Shown here: positions 50,601-57,830 of the stretch, piece after piece
Numbering within the stretch: position 1 is the first letter of the stretch
Layout: each line of letters opens with the position of its first letter
Source: Nocardioides soli
GTDB taxonomy: Bacteria; Actinomycetota; Actinomycetes; Propionibacteriales; Nocardioidaceae
Length of the DNA: 64,000 bases
Assembly (NCBI RefSeq): GCF_014191495.1
Contig: NZ_JACHWR010000005.1
Span: forward strand, 186,001 to 250,000
Direction of reading: 5' to 3'
Program-made: the position numbers and the translations under genes
The notes under the pieces: generated by a model
What the model saw: only the letters and a program-made list of their open reading frames with translations
What the model was told of the DNA's origin: nothing
Databases searched by the model: none

Positions 50601-53600
50601 TCACGCTGGCGGGGCCACGCGCCGCGATCGGCAACACCACGCTGGTGGTCGACACCCCGACCGCGGCGTACAGCGCGGTGGGCAGCCCGGCGAAGGCCGT
50701 CACCGTCGACCTGCTGGCGGCCGCCACCGACATCGACGGCCCCGGCCCGCTGGCGATCACGGCCGCGACGATCACCACCGACCTGGGCGGCACGGTCGAC
50801 CTGCGCGCCGACGGGACCTTCCGTTACGACCCGCCCGGCTCGGCGAGCTGCACCGGCACGGACTCGTTCGACTACACGGTCTCCGACGCGGCGAGCCCGC
50901 CGGCGACCACCACCGCCACCGTCGAGATCGCGGTCGCCGACTGCGTCTGGTACGTCGACAACACCGCCCCGGCCGGTGGGGACGGCACCGCCGCGGCGCC
51001 GTTCGACACCCTCGCCGAGGCCGAGACGGCCTCCGGGGCCGACGACACCGTCTTCGTCTACGTCGGTGACGGCACCAGCAGCGGCCTCGGCACGGGCTTC
51101 CGGATGGACCCGCGAGAGCGGCTGCTCGGCGAGGCCGCCGGCCTGACCGTCTCGGGTGTCGCGCTCGTCGCGCCCGAGCCCGGGGCGCGGCCGCTGCTGA
51201 CCGCCAGCGGTGCGGACGTCATCGCGCTCGACGACGCCAACGTCGTGCGCGGCCTCCAGATCGACCCAGCGGGCGGTGGCGGCGTCGCCGGTGCCGCCGG
51301 CGACACCGGCGGCGGCACGCTCGCCGACCTCCGGATCATCGACACCGGCGTCGCCGGCACGGGGCCCGCGCTCGGACTCACCGACACCACCGGCACGTAC
51401 GCCGTCTCGGACCTGGTCGTGGACACCTCGGCGGCGACGAGCCCGCCCGCCACCGCAGTCGGGATCCGGCTGGTCAACGCCGGCACGGTGACGTTCGCCG
51501 ACGCCGGCACGATCCGGCTGGTCACGAAGGGCGCCAAGGCCCTGGAGGTGAGTGGCACCGCACTCGGGAGCGGGTCGGTCTTCGACGCGATCACGGTCAC
51601 CGGCTCATCCTCGGGTGCCGTCACGATGACGAACGCGACCGGTACGACGACCTTCGCCGGCCTCGACCTGACCACCACCGGAGGAGCGGCAGCCGCCTTC
51701 GCGCTCAGCAACGCGGGCACCGTGCAGGTGCCCGCCGCCGCCACCGCCGACGTGGACGCGACCGGTGGGCCCGCGGTCGCGGTGATCGGCACCGGCGGCG
51801 CGGTGCTGCACTTCGACCGGGTCCGCTCGACCGGCAGCGCCACCGCCGGGATCGGCCTCTCCGGACTCGGCACCGGTGTCTTCAGCGCCGCGGCCACCAG
51901 CGCCGTCAGCGGAGCGGCCGGGGTCGCGTTCGACCTCGACGGCGGCTCGGGCGACGTCACGTACGCCGGATCGATCGACGACGGCGACGGCAGAGCGGTC
52001 GAGATCACCGGGCGCAGCGGCGGCGCCGTGACCTTCAGCGGCTCCGTCACCGACGCTGCCGACGCCGGCGGCGGCATCGCGGTCTCCGGCAACACCGGCG
52101 GCTCGACGACGTTCTCCGGCGCCGCCAAGCAGCTCGACACCGGTGCCGAGCCTGCGGTCACGATGCAGGCCAGCAGCGGACACACCCTCTCGTTCACCGG
52201 TGGCGGGCTCGTCATCCGCGCGACCAGCGGTGCGGGGCTGCGCGCCGTAGATGGCGGCTCGATCGCCGTCACCGGCAGCGGCAACCGCATCGCCACGACG
52301 ACCGGCACCGCGCTGGACGTGTCCGGCACCGCCATCGCCACCGCAGGCGTGACCTTCCAGAGCATCTCGGCCACCGGCGCCCCCGTCGGGATCCGGCTCG
52401 ACGACACCGGCACCACGGCCGGCGCCGGCTCGCTCACCGTGACCGGCGACGGCGGCAGCTGCACCACCTCGACCCGTGCGACGTGCTCGGGCGGCGAGAT
52501 CGCCGACGCCGCCGGAGGAGACGACACGGGCGCCACCCCCACCGGCACCGGCATCGTGCTCAACCGGACCCGCGCCCCGTCGCTGACCAGGATGTGGCTC
52601 CACGGCCACGCCAACTACGCGATCCGGGGGACCGGGGTGGTCGGCTTCACGATGGCCGACAGCGTGGTCGACGGTGCCAACGGCACCACCCCGGCCGGTC
52701 CCTACTACGACTCCGCGATCTTCTTCGACGGACTGACGGGGTCGGCGTCGATCACCCGGACGCTCATCCAGGGCGGGGCCGGCAACAACCTGCGGGTCAG
52801 CAACGGCACCGGGACCCTCGACCGGCTGGTACTCGACCAGGTTGAGCTCGGTCTCTCGGGTGCCACGCCGACCAACGACGCGGTGCTGCTGCAGACCTCC
52901 GGCACCGCCGGCATGAAGGTCACCGTCAAGAACAGCTCCTTCTTCAGCGCCGCGGGCGATCTGCTGCAGCTCGACCACAGCGGCACCGGACCGGCCGACC
53001 TGGTGCTCACCGGCAACACCTTCAGCAACGGTCACCCGGCGATCGCCGAGGCGGGCGGCGGCGTCACCCTGACCCAGAGCGGCGGCAGCGGCGTCATGAG
53101 CGCGACAGTCACCGGCAACAGCTTCCGGGGCGCCGTGGGCAACGCCTTCACCGCGGTGAAGGGGCTGGGTCCCTCCGTCCAGACCGGGACCTTCCAGAGC
53201 AACACGGTGGGTGTCGCCGGCGGCGTCGGCTCGGGCTCCCTGGCCGGCAGCGGGGTCAAGATCCAGTCGCTGGGCGAGGGGTCGAGCACCTGGGCGGTGC
53301 GCTCCAACCAGATCCGGCAGTACGGCGCGAGCGGCATCGAGATCCTGGCCGGCGGTGGCGGCATCGCGACCGGCGGTGCGATCGACGCGAGCATCGCCGA
53401 CAACAACATCACCCAGTACGACCTGGGCAACCCGTCGGCGTACGGCATCCACCTCAACCTGGGCACCGTGGCCGGGGCCACCTTCAGCGGCTGCGCCGCG
53501 ATCACCGGCAACACGGTGAGCACCGGCGGCGCGACCACGGACATCCGGCTCCGCCAGCGCTACTCGACGACGCTCCGACTGCCCGGCTACGCGGGTGCGT

Positions 53601-53734
53601 CGGCCGACCCGACCGCGGCCTCGGCCTTCGTGAACGCCAACAACATGGGCAGCAACGCCGTCCAGGTCGACATCAGCAGCCCGCCCGGTGGCGGCGTCGT
53701 CGGCGGCGTGACCTGCGCGCAGCCACCGGCCTGA
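47684..53734 (+). CDS. Giant secreted RTX/cadherin/Big-type/beta-helix protein
   Basis: 2016-aa exported protein starting at GTG 47684, with signal peptide LIGVLAALTTALLPPVPATA. Residues about 47-180 are RTX-type calcium nonapeptides (GGDDVLRGG, GAGDDVLRG and similar, about a dozen). A cadherin-like domain follows (about 202-300, PARVAENQPAGTEVG). Then come eight Big_9/VCBS-like units of about 90-97 residues, each with an LANDTD-DG-P core (near 48.69, 48.96, 49.25, 49.52, 49.79, 50.08, 50.35 and 50.71 kb). From about residue 1087 a right-handed parallel beta-helix region begins (YVDNTAPAGGDGTAAAPFDTL, then glycine/threonine-rich rungs, NTFSNGHP) and runs to the C-terminus. No LPXTG or membrane anchor is seen. 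Twenty bp downstream begin three tail-collar genes. Adhesion or a surface fibre role is inferred. Confidence 0.8.
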   Translation: MKQLSARRVRAFSPLLIGVLAALTTALLPPVPATAAPAAGRTACTINGTPGPDVLRGGPGRDVICGWGGDDVLIGGGGDDVLRGGGGDDVLRGGDGDDLLQGGRGADRLYGGAGDDVLRGYVGDDRLYGEAGDDELRGYRGRDRLDGGPGVDRLFGGPGSDRLIARGDDGAGDRISCGRGEDVVVADSGAQVQGRCQTAPGNRAPTQLRLVPARVAENQPAGTEVGRLQAVDPDSGDAHEFTLVPGAGADDNAAFVLDGDRLLTARPFDFEAAPRLSVRVQATDRGGLSLAASLTVEVTDVAENRAPTAVGDAYATDEDVDLRLPTTGTGGPTANDTDPDGDPLTVVAVDQASGGTVEIAAAEIVFRPEPDRCGTGSAGFRYTVSDGRGGSDSARVDVDLRCLPDPTVVRDDSATVDEDAPATTIDVLANDTDPDGDPVEIDSVTQPAHGTVVVTGGGSALTYRPAANFCSPPVDTFTYTVVDGPTATVSVSVDCVDDAPVAVADTLELTEDDPATAADPLANDTDVDGGPMSIDSVTQPAAGTVAIIGGGADATYEPDADACGPDSFTYTLSPGGSTATVAVEVACVDDAPVGVADTLEIAEDSGWTVVPVLANDTDVDDGPMATTGATGASHGQLDLIAGTISYRPAADYCGSDSFTYTLWPGNTTVPVTVTVTCVDDPPVAVSDSVTTTVDTPVELDVLANDTDVDGGPIAAEVVSGPAHGSLLLDDDGTGTYSPAEGYCNTRPGPAPDTFVYRLVPGGATATVAVTVTCSDDPPTAVDDTLLVAEDAPATPVAVLANDTDSDGGPMSVGAVTQPDHGVVVITGGGTGLTYEPAVNYCGPDSFTYTLSPGTSTATVEVTVGCVDDAPVAVDDAVTVEEDAAASALDVLANDTDIDGGPKRVDAVVSGPAHGTVLITGGGSGLTYTPEADYCNDPPGTDPDEFTYKLNGGDTAVVEVTVTCVNDAPVVPTVTLAGPRAAIGNTTLVVDTPTAAYSAVGSPAKAVTVDLLAAATDIDGPGPLAITAATITTDLGGTVDLRADGTFRYDPPGSASCTGTDSFDYTVSDAASPPATTTATVEIAVADCVWYVDNTAPAGGDGTAAAPFDTLAEAETASGADDTVFVYVGDGTSSGLGTGFRMDPRERLLGEAAGLTVSGVALVAPEPGARPLLTASGADVIALDDANVVRGLQIDPAGGGGVAGAAGDTGGGTLADLRIIDTGVAGTGPALGLTDTTGTYAVSDLVVDTSAATSPPATAVGIRLVNAGTVTFADAGTIRLVTKGAKALEVSGTALGSGSVFDAITVTGSSSGAVTMTNATGTTTFAGLDLTTTGGAAAAFALSNAGTVQVPAAATADVDATGGPAVAVIGTGGAVLHFDRVRSTGSATAGIGLSGLGTGVFSAAATSAVSGAAGVAFDLDGGSGDVTYAGSIDDGDGRAVEITGRSGGAVTFSGSVTDAADAGGGIAVSGNTGGSTTFSGAAKQLDTGAEPAVTMQASSGHTLSFTGGGLVIRATSGAGLRAVDGGSIAVTGSGNRIATTTGTALDVSGTAIATAGVTFQSISATGAPVGIRLDDTGTTAGAGSLTVTGDGGSCTTSTRATCSGGEIADAAGGDDTGATPTGTGIVLNRTRAPSLTRMWLHGHANYAIRGTGVVGFTMADSVVDGANGTTPAGPYYDSAIFFDGLTGSASITRTLIQGGAGNNLRVSNGTGTLDRLVLDQVELGLSGATPTNDAVLLQTSGTAGMKVTVKNSSFFSAAGDLLQLDHSGTGPADLVLTGNTFSNGHPAIAEAGGGVTLTQSGGSGVMSATVTGNSFRGAVGNAFTAVKGLGPSVQTGTFQSNTVGVAGGVGSGSLAGSGVKIQSLGEGSSTWAVRSNQIRQYGASGIEILAGGGGIATGGAIDASIADNNITQYDLGNPSAYGIHLNLGTVAGATFSGCAAITGNTVSTGGATTDIRLRQRYSTTLRLPGYAGASADPTAASAFVNANNMGSNAVQVDISSPPGGGVVGGVTCAQPPA

Positions 53735-53754
53735 CGAGAGGACAGCACACTTCC

Positions 53755-54255
53755 ATGGCAGAGCCCTTCCTCGCCGAGATCCGGCTGATGTCGTTCGAGT
53801 TCGCCCCGAAGGGGTGGGCGCTGTGCAACGGCCAGTTGCTCCCGATCAACCAGAACCAGGCACTGTTCTCGCTGCTCGGCACGACCTTCGGGGGCGACGG
53901 GCGGACGAACTTCGCGCTGCCCGACTACCGGGGACGCACCCCGATCCACGTCGGCGCCGGGCACACCCTGGGTGAGCGGGGCGGCGAGGTCGGCCACACC
54001 CTCTCGATGGGCGAGCTCCCCGCCCACACCCACCGGGTCCGGGCCTCGAACCACGCGGTGCCCGGCGCGACCGCTCCCGACGGGCGCTACCTGGGCCGGG
54101 CCAACAACGCGTACGCCGCGGGCCCGCCGAGCACGACGCTGCGCCCCGACACCGTGACCGCGGTCGGTGGCAGCCAGGCGCACCTCAACCTGCAGCCGTT
54201 CCTGACCATCAGCTTCTGCATCGCGCTGCAGGGCATCTTCCCGTCCCCGACCTGA
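53755..54255 (+). CDS. Phage tail-collar domain protein (MdpB-like) 1
   Basis: 166-aa protein of the tail-collar family (PF07484 type), related to microcystin-dependent proteins. N-terminal collar domain: FLAEIRLMSFEFAPKGWALC, GQLLPINQNQALFSLLGTTF and GGDGRTNFALPDYRGRTPIH. The C-terminus is HLNLQPFLTISFCIALQGIF-PSPT. No signal peptide. GAGGACAGCAC precedes the ATG. It is the first of three paralogues in a tight unit with 8-9 bp gaps, directly behind the giant beta-helix protein. Role outside phages is unproven; trimeric fibre tips are the family's structural theme. Confidence 0.88.
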   Translation: MAEPFLAEIRLMSFEFAPKGWALCNGQLLPINQNQALFSLLGTTFGGDGRTNFALPDYRGRTPIHVGAGHTLGERGGEVGHTLSMGELPAHTHRVRASNHAVPGATAPDGRYLGRANNAYAAGPPSTTLRPDTVTAVGGSQAHLNLQPFLTISFCIALQGIFPSPT

Positions 54256-54264
54256 GGAGGACTC

Positions 54265-54771
54265 GTGGCACAACCGTACGTCGGCGAGATCCGCATGTTC
54301 GCCGGCAACTTCGCGCCGGCCGGGTGGCAGTTCTGCCAGGGCCAGCTGCTGCCGATCTCCGAGTACGAGACCCTGTTCCAGCTCCTCGGCACGACCTACG
54401 GCGGCGACGGCGAGTCGACGTTCGCCCTGCCGGATCTCCAGGGACGGATCCCGATCCACCAGGGCAACGGCTACCACCTGGCCGAGACGGGGGGCGCCGA
54501 AGAGGTGACCCTGACGATCACCCAGATCCCGAACCACAGCCACGCCTGGCTGGCCGTCGGCGACCGCTCCGGCACCCTGACCAGCCCGGCCGGAGCCCTG
54601 CCGGCGCCGTCGGCCAACGTGACGCCGTACCTCAACGAGGCTCCGGACGTGTCCTTCGCCGGCGCCGCGGCCGTGGCCACCGGCGGCAGTCAACCGCACA
54701 CCAACCTGCAGCCCTACCTGTGCGTCAGCTTCATCATCTCGCTCTACGGGATCTTCCCGTCCCCGACCTGA
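54265..54771 (+). CDS. Phage tail-collar domain protein (MdpB-like) 2
   Basis: 168-aa paralogue of its neighbour. It starts (GTG) AQPYVGEIRMFAGNFAPAGW, then GQLLPISEYETLFQLLGTTY, GGDGESTFALPDLQGRIPIH and an ending HTNLQPYLCVSFIISLYGIF-PSPT. A variable middle (ITQIPNHSHAWLAVGDRSG) has the Ser-His-rich turn seen in collar proteins. The ribosome-binding site GAGGAGG overlaps the stop of the previous gene. No signal peptide. Confidence 0.88.
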   Translation: MAQPYVGEIRMFAGNFAPAGWQFCQGQLLPISEYETLFQLLGTTYGGDGESTFALPDLQGRIPIHQGNGYHLAETGGAEEVTLTITQIPNHSHAWLAVGDRSGTLTSPAGALPAPSANVTPYLNEAPDVSFAGAAAVATGGSQPHTNLQPYLCVSFIISLYGIFPSPT

Positions 54772-54779
54772 GGAGAGTC

Positions 54780-55301
54780 ATGGCCGACCCGTTCGTCGCC
54801 GAGATCCGGATCTTCCCCTTCAACTTCGCCCCCAAGGGATGGGCATGGTGCGACGGTCAGCTGCTGCCGCTGTCGCAGAACACGGCGCTGTTCTCGCTGC
54901 TCGGCACGACCTACGGCGGCAACGGCAAGTCCAACTTCGCGCTCCCCGACCTGCAGGGCCGGGCGCCGATGCAGCCCGGTCAGGGCCCGGGCCTCAGCGA
55001 CCGGATGCTCGGCGAGGCCGGCGGCAGCGAGACGGTGACCCTGCTCGAGAGCGAGATGCCGGCGCACTCCCACTCCCTCCGGGCCAGCACCGCGGATGCC
55101 GCCGATACCAACGAGCCGACCCCGAGCGCGTCCTATGCGACCTCGTCGGGAGGGCGCCTCTATCAGCAGAACGCCGACACCGAGCTGGACCCGGACACGC
55201 TGTCGGTCGCCGGCGGCGACCAGCCGCACAACAACATGCAGCCCTACCTCACCTGCTACTTCAACATCGCCCTGCAGGGCGTCTTCCCGCCACGGACATG
55301 A
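54780..55301 (+). CDS. Phage tail-collar domain protein (MdpB-like) 3
   Basis: 173-aa third paralogue: ADPFVAEIRIFPFNFAPKGW, GQLLPLSQNTALFSLLGTTY, GGNGKSNFALPDLQGRAP, ESEMPAHSHSLRAS and HNNMQPYLTCYFNIALQGVF-PPRT. It has a longer central insert before the final strand than the other two. GAGGAGAGTC precedes the ATG. Its stop overlaps the GNAT start (ATGA), so acetyltransferase and collar proteins are co-translated. Confidence 0.88.
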   Translation: MADPFVAEIRIFPFNFAPKGWAWCDGQLLPLSQNTALFSLLGTTYGGNGKSNFALPDLQGRAPMQPGQGPGLSDRMLGEAGGSETVTLLESEMPAHSHSLRASTADAADTNEPTPSASYATSSGGRLYQQNADTELDPDTLSVAGGDQPHNNMQPYLTCYFNIALQGVFPPRT

Positions 55302-55792
55302 CGATGACCGACGACGTCGCCACCGCGCGCCGGATCCGACTGCGGCCCGCCACCGAGGGAGACCGCGAGTTCCTGGTCCGGCTCTACGGCTCGGTGCGGG
55401 CCGAGGAGCTCGACCGGGTCGCGTGGCCGCCGGGGCAGCGCGACGCGTTCGTGCGCATGCAGTTCGACCTCCAGGACCGGCAGTACCGCCAGCACAACCC
55501 GCACGGCACGTTCGACGTGGTCGAGGTCGAGGAGCGCCCGGCCGGCCGGCTGTACGTCGACCGCCGCGCCACCGACATCCGGATCGTCGACATCGCGCTG
55601 CTCCCCGAGTACTGCGGCCGCGGCATCGGGACCCACCTGGTGCGGGAGGTGCTCGACGAGGCGGCGGCCTCCGGTCGGACCGCGAGCATCCACGTCGAGG
55701 TCCACAACCCGGCGGCCACCCTCTACGAGCGCCTGGGGTTCGCGGCCGTGGCCGAGGTGGGCGTCTACCGCCGGATGGAGTGGCGGTCGTGA
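55298..55792 (+). CDS. GNAT family N-acetyltransferase
   Basis: 164-aa acetyl-CoA-dependent acyltransferase. The acetyl-CoA pyrophosphate loop is LPEYCGRGIGTHLVREVL near 108-125 (Q/RxxGxG/A type), followed by SIHVEVHNPAATLYERLGF near 133, the usual motif B end. The N-terminal part (RIRLRPATEGDREFLVRLYG) is standard. Translational coupling to the third collar gene suggests that it modifies a collar protein or partner, or is simply carried in the operon. The substrate cannot be read from sequence. Confidence 0.88.
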   Translation: MTMTDDVATARRIRLRPATEGDREFLVRLYGSVRAEELDRVAWPPGQRDAFVRMQFDLQDRQYRQHNPHGTFDVVEVEERPAGRLYVDRRATDIRIVDIALLPEYCGRGIGTHLVREVLDEAAASGRTASIHVEVHNPAATLYERLGFAAVAEVGVYRRMEWRS

Positions 55793-55806
55793 TGACGCAC
55801 CTGGGC

Positions 55807-56118
55807 TTAGGCGAACGCGGCCTCGTAGCGCAGCCCGCCGTCCCGGGGCCCGAGCGGCACCAGGAAGAGATCGAGGTCGCCGAGGTCGGCGTGCCGCAGG
55901 GCGTAGGTGCCCTGCGGGAGCACAACGTCGGCCGGGCCGGAGAAGAACAGCGAGAACTGCTGCCGCGACCGGCCGTCCGGCCCGGGTCCGCCGGCCTCCT
56001 GGCTCTCCCACGTCTCGCTGAGCTCCAGACGGGCGTCGCGGTCGGCGAGCGCGACATCGAAGGAGTCGCCCACGTGCGGAGCGAAGAGATCGTGCGTGAG
56101 CCACTGCGGTCCGGACAC
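55807..56118 (-). CDS. DUF6916-type protein, cytosolic form
   Basis: 103-aa small beta-rich protein. The second half (QQFSLFFSGPADVVLPQGTY, then LFLVPLGPRDGG) matches, residue for residue in the key places, the second half of the exported protein encoded next door on the other strand. No signal peptide. GTG 56118 is the start and TAGCAT lies 6 nt upstream on the minus strand, so it is leaderless. Family name is from memory of proteins with the GTY-L...LF-VPLG pattern; function unknown. It sits at the end of the collar-gene unit, in convergent orientation. Confidence 0.6.
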   Translation of the reverse strand: MSGPQWLTHDLFAPHVGDSFDVALADRDARLELSETWESQEAGGPGPDGRSRQQFSLFFSGPADVVLPQGTYALRHADLGDLDLFLVPLGPRDGGLRYEAAFA

Positions 56119-56157
56119 CCGCCGATGCTATGCCCCCGCCCGACGAGAGGAGCACCC

Positions 56158-56571
56158 GTGCCGCCCCTGACCCGCCGCGTCCTGCTCGGCTCGACCGCCC
56201 TGGTCGCGCTCGTGCAGCCCCTGATCGATCCCGTGCAGGCCTTCGCCGCCGGCCGGACCGGCGAGCGGCTGTACCGCCGGGGCCGGTTCAAGCGCCGCCG
56301 CGGCCGGCGCTTCCGGCTCAGCGACGGCGCCGTCACCTACCGGGCCAAGCTGGTCAAGGTGCGCAACCTGCCCGACGGCACGGCCGGCGACCAGGAGCAG
56401 TTCAGCCTGCTCTTCCGCACCGCCCGGCGGCTGCCGGCCGACGGTGGCACCTACACCCTGCAGCGCGCGGGCTTCGTGCCGACCGCGCTGTTCGTCGTCC
56501 CGCTCGGAGCCAGCGGCCGGCTCTGCGAGGCCGTGATCAACAGCGCCCCGCGGAGGCGGCGCCGGCGCTGA
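56158..56571 (+). CDS. DUF6916-type protein, exported form
   Basis: 137-aa protein with an N-terminal export signal (LTRRVLLGSTALVALVQPL; the twin arginine and hydrophobic stretch fit a Tat or Sec signal). A basic segment (RRGRFKRRRGRRFRL) and the same beta-domain as its neighbour follow: QFSLLFRTARRLPADGGTY, then ALFVVPLGASG. It ends in six arginines. GTG 56158 is preceded by GAGAGGAGC. It is divergent from the cytosolic paralogue with 39 bp between. It probably belongs to the surface-protein/collar cassette. Confidence 0.62.
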   Translation: MPPLTRRVLLGSTALVALVQPLIDPVQAFAAGRTGERLYRRGRFKRRRGRRFRLSDGAVTYRAKLVKVRNLPDGTAGDQEQFSLLFRTARRLPADGGTYTLQRAGFVPTALFVVPLGASGRLCEAVINSAPRRRRRR

Positions 56572-56578
56572 CCGCGGC

Positions 56579-56628
56579 GGGACGTCATCCGGACGGTGCA
56601 AGCGGGTGCTCCGTCCGGATGACGTCCC
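56579..56628 (+). terminator. 18-bp-stem hairpin closing the collar cassette
   Basis: GGGACGTCATCCGGACGG pairs perfectly with CCGTCCGGATGACGTCCC around a 14-nt loop, 7 nt after the exported DUF6916-type gene. Confidence 0.8.
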
Positions 56629-56689
56629 ACCGCCGCCGGCCCACGAAAGAGGCCAGTTCCCGTCCTCAATCGCGGCCTAGCCTGGCGAC

Positions 56690-57688
56690 ATGAACACCAG
56701 TGCCCGGATGCTGCGGCTGCTCTCGCTCCTCCAGACCCACCGGTACTGGCCCGGCGGCGAGCTCGCGGACCGCCTGGAGGTGAGCCCGCGCACCCTGCGC
56801 CGCGACATCGACCGGATCCGCGAGCTCGGGTACGACGTCGACGCCGTGCGCGGGGTCAGCGGCGGCTACCAGCTGCGGGCGGGCAGCACGCTGCCGCCGC
56901 TGCTGCTCGAGGACGAGGAGGCGATCGCGATCGCGGTGGGCCTGCACACCGCCGCCTCCGGGGCGGTCGCCGGGCTGGAGGAGACCGCCGTGCAGGCGCT
57001 GGCCAAGGTGATCGCGTTGATGCCGCCGCGGCTGCGCCGGCGGATGGAGGCGCTGCGCTCCCAGACCGACGGGGTCCCGTGGGGCGGGGGACCGGTGGTC
57101 GACGCCACTGTGCTGAGCGTGCTCGCCCAGGCCTGCCGCGACGACGAGCCGGTCGGCTTCGTCTACACCGCGCGTCCCCGCGACGGGCGCGCGGCCGAGC
57201 CGACGCAGCGGCGGGTCGAGCCGCACCGGCTGGTGTCGCTCGGCCGCCGCTGGTACCTCGTCGGCTACGACCGCGACCGCCAGGACTGGCGCTCGTTCCG
57301 GGTCGACCGGATGCGCGACGCCACCACCACCGGGCACCGCTTCCGCCCGCGGGAGCTGCCCGCCGCCGACGCCGCGTCGTTCGTGCAGGCGGGGATCCGC
57401 TCGGCGCCGCAGCGCTACGACGTGCGGGTCCGGTTCGCCGCCGATGCCGACACGGTCGCGGCGTACGTCGGCCGGTGGGCCACCGTCGAGCCGGCCGGGG
57501 CCGGCTGCGTGATGCACATGCCCAGCGACAGCCTGGACTGGCCGCTGATGGTGCTGGCCCATCTCGACAGCGAGTTCACCGTCGAGGGCCCGGCCGAGCT
57601 CGTGGACGCGGTGGCCCGGGTCGGGGAGCGATTTGCCCGGGCGGTCCCTCGGGGTGGCGGGTCGGGGCGTGGGTCCATCAAGGGATGA
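56690..57688 (+). CDS. WYL-domain transcriptional regulator (HTH_11 + WYL)
   Basis: 332-aa regulator of the YafY/PafC type. Residues 5-60 form a DeoR-like winged HTH (LLSLLQTHRYWPGGELADRLEVSPRTLRRDIDRIRELGYDVDAV). A helical linker follows, then a WYL domain with PHRLVSLGRRWYLVGYDRDR near 181-200, and a WCX C-terminal extension. WYL domains bind nucleic acids or nucleotides and often govern DNA-damage or defence genes. TAGCCT is 6 nt before the ATG, so it is leaderless. The last residues (GSIKG) and the stop come from a CATCAAGGGATGA repeat element, so the native C-terminus was probably altered by the repeat. Confidence 0.88.
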   Translation: MNTSARMLRLLSLLQTHRYWPGGELADRLEVSPRTLRRDIDRIRELGYDVDAVRGVSGGYQLRAGSTLPPLLLEDEEAIAIAVGLHTAASGAVAGLEETAVQALAKVIALMPPRLRRRMEALRSQTDGVPWGGGPVVDATVLSVLAQACRDDEPVGFVYTARPRDGRAAEPTQRRVEPHRLVSLGRRWYLVGYDRDRQDWRSFRVDRMRDATTTGHRFRPRELPAADAASFVQAGIRSAPQRYDVRVRFAADADTVAAYVGRWATVEPAGAGCVMHMPSDSLDWPLMVLAHLDSEFTVEGPAELVDAVARVGERFARAVPRGGGSGRGSIKG

Positions 57689-57759
57689 AGGCCGACCCGC
57701 GCTCACCCGGGCGAGCTCAGCCGGGGATGCGCGGTTTCGCCCTCATTCCATGGTGAACC
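57671..57759. repeat. CATCAAGGGATGA hairpin element, copy 2
   Basis: GGTCCATCAAGGGATGAAGG at one end pairs with CCCTCATTCCATGGTGAACC at the other. The centre CCGGGCGAGCTCAGCCGGGG matches the centre of the 32643 copy in reverse complement. It overlaps the 3' end of the WYL gene. Confidence 0.6.
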
Positions 57760-57830
57760 TGTGACCCCAGGCGCACCCGACCGGCCCCGACGGGATGGTG
57801 CCGGCCACTGCGGTCTTCGTAGCTCTACGG

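Noticed and set aside
48640..50930. CRISPR array or other DNA-level repeat
   Set aside because: The periodicity of about 285 bp is in-frame protein-domain repetition with variable DNA.
53755..55301. Prophage remnant
   Set aside because: Only collar-domain proteins are present; no integrase, capsid, tail tube, lysis or att-like repeats are seen, and the genes form a tidy operon with a GNAT gene.
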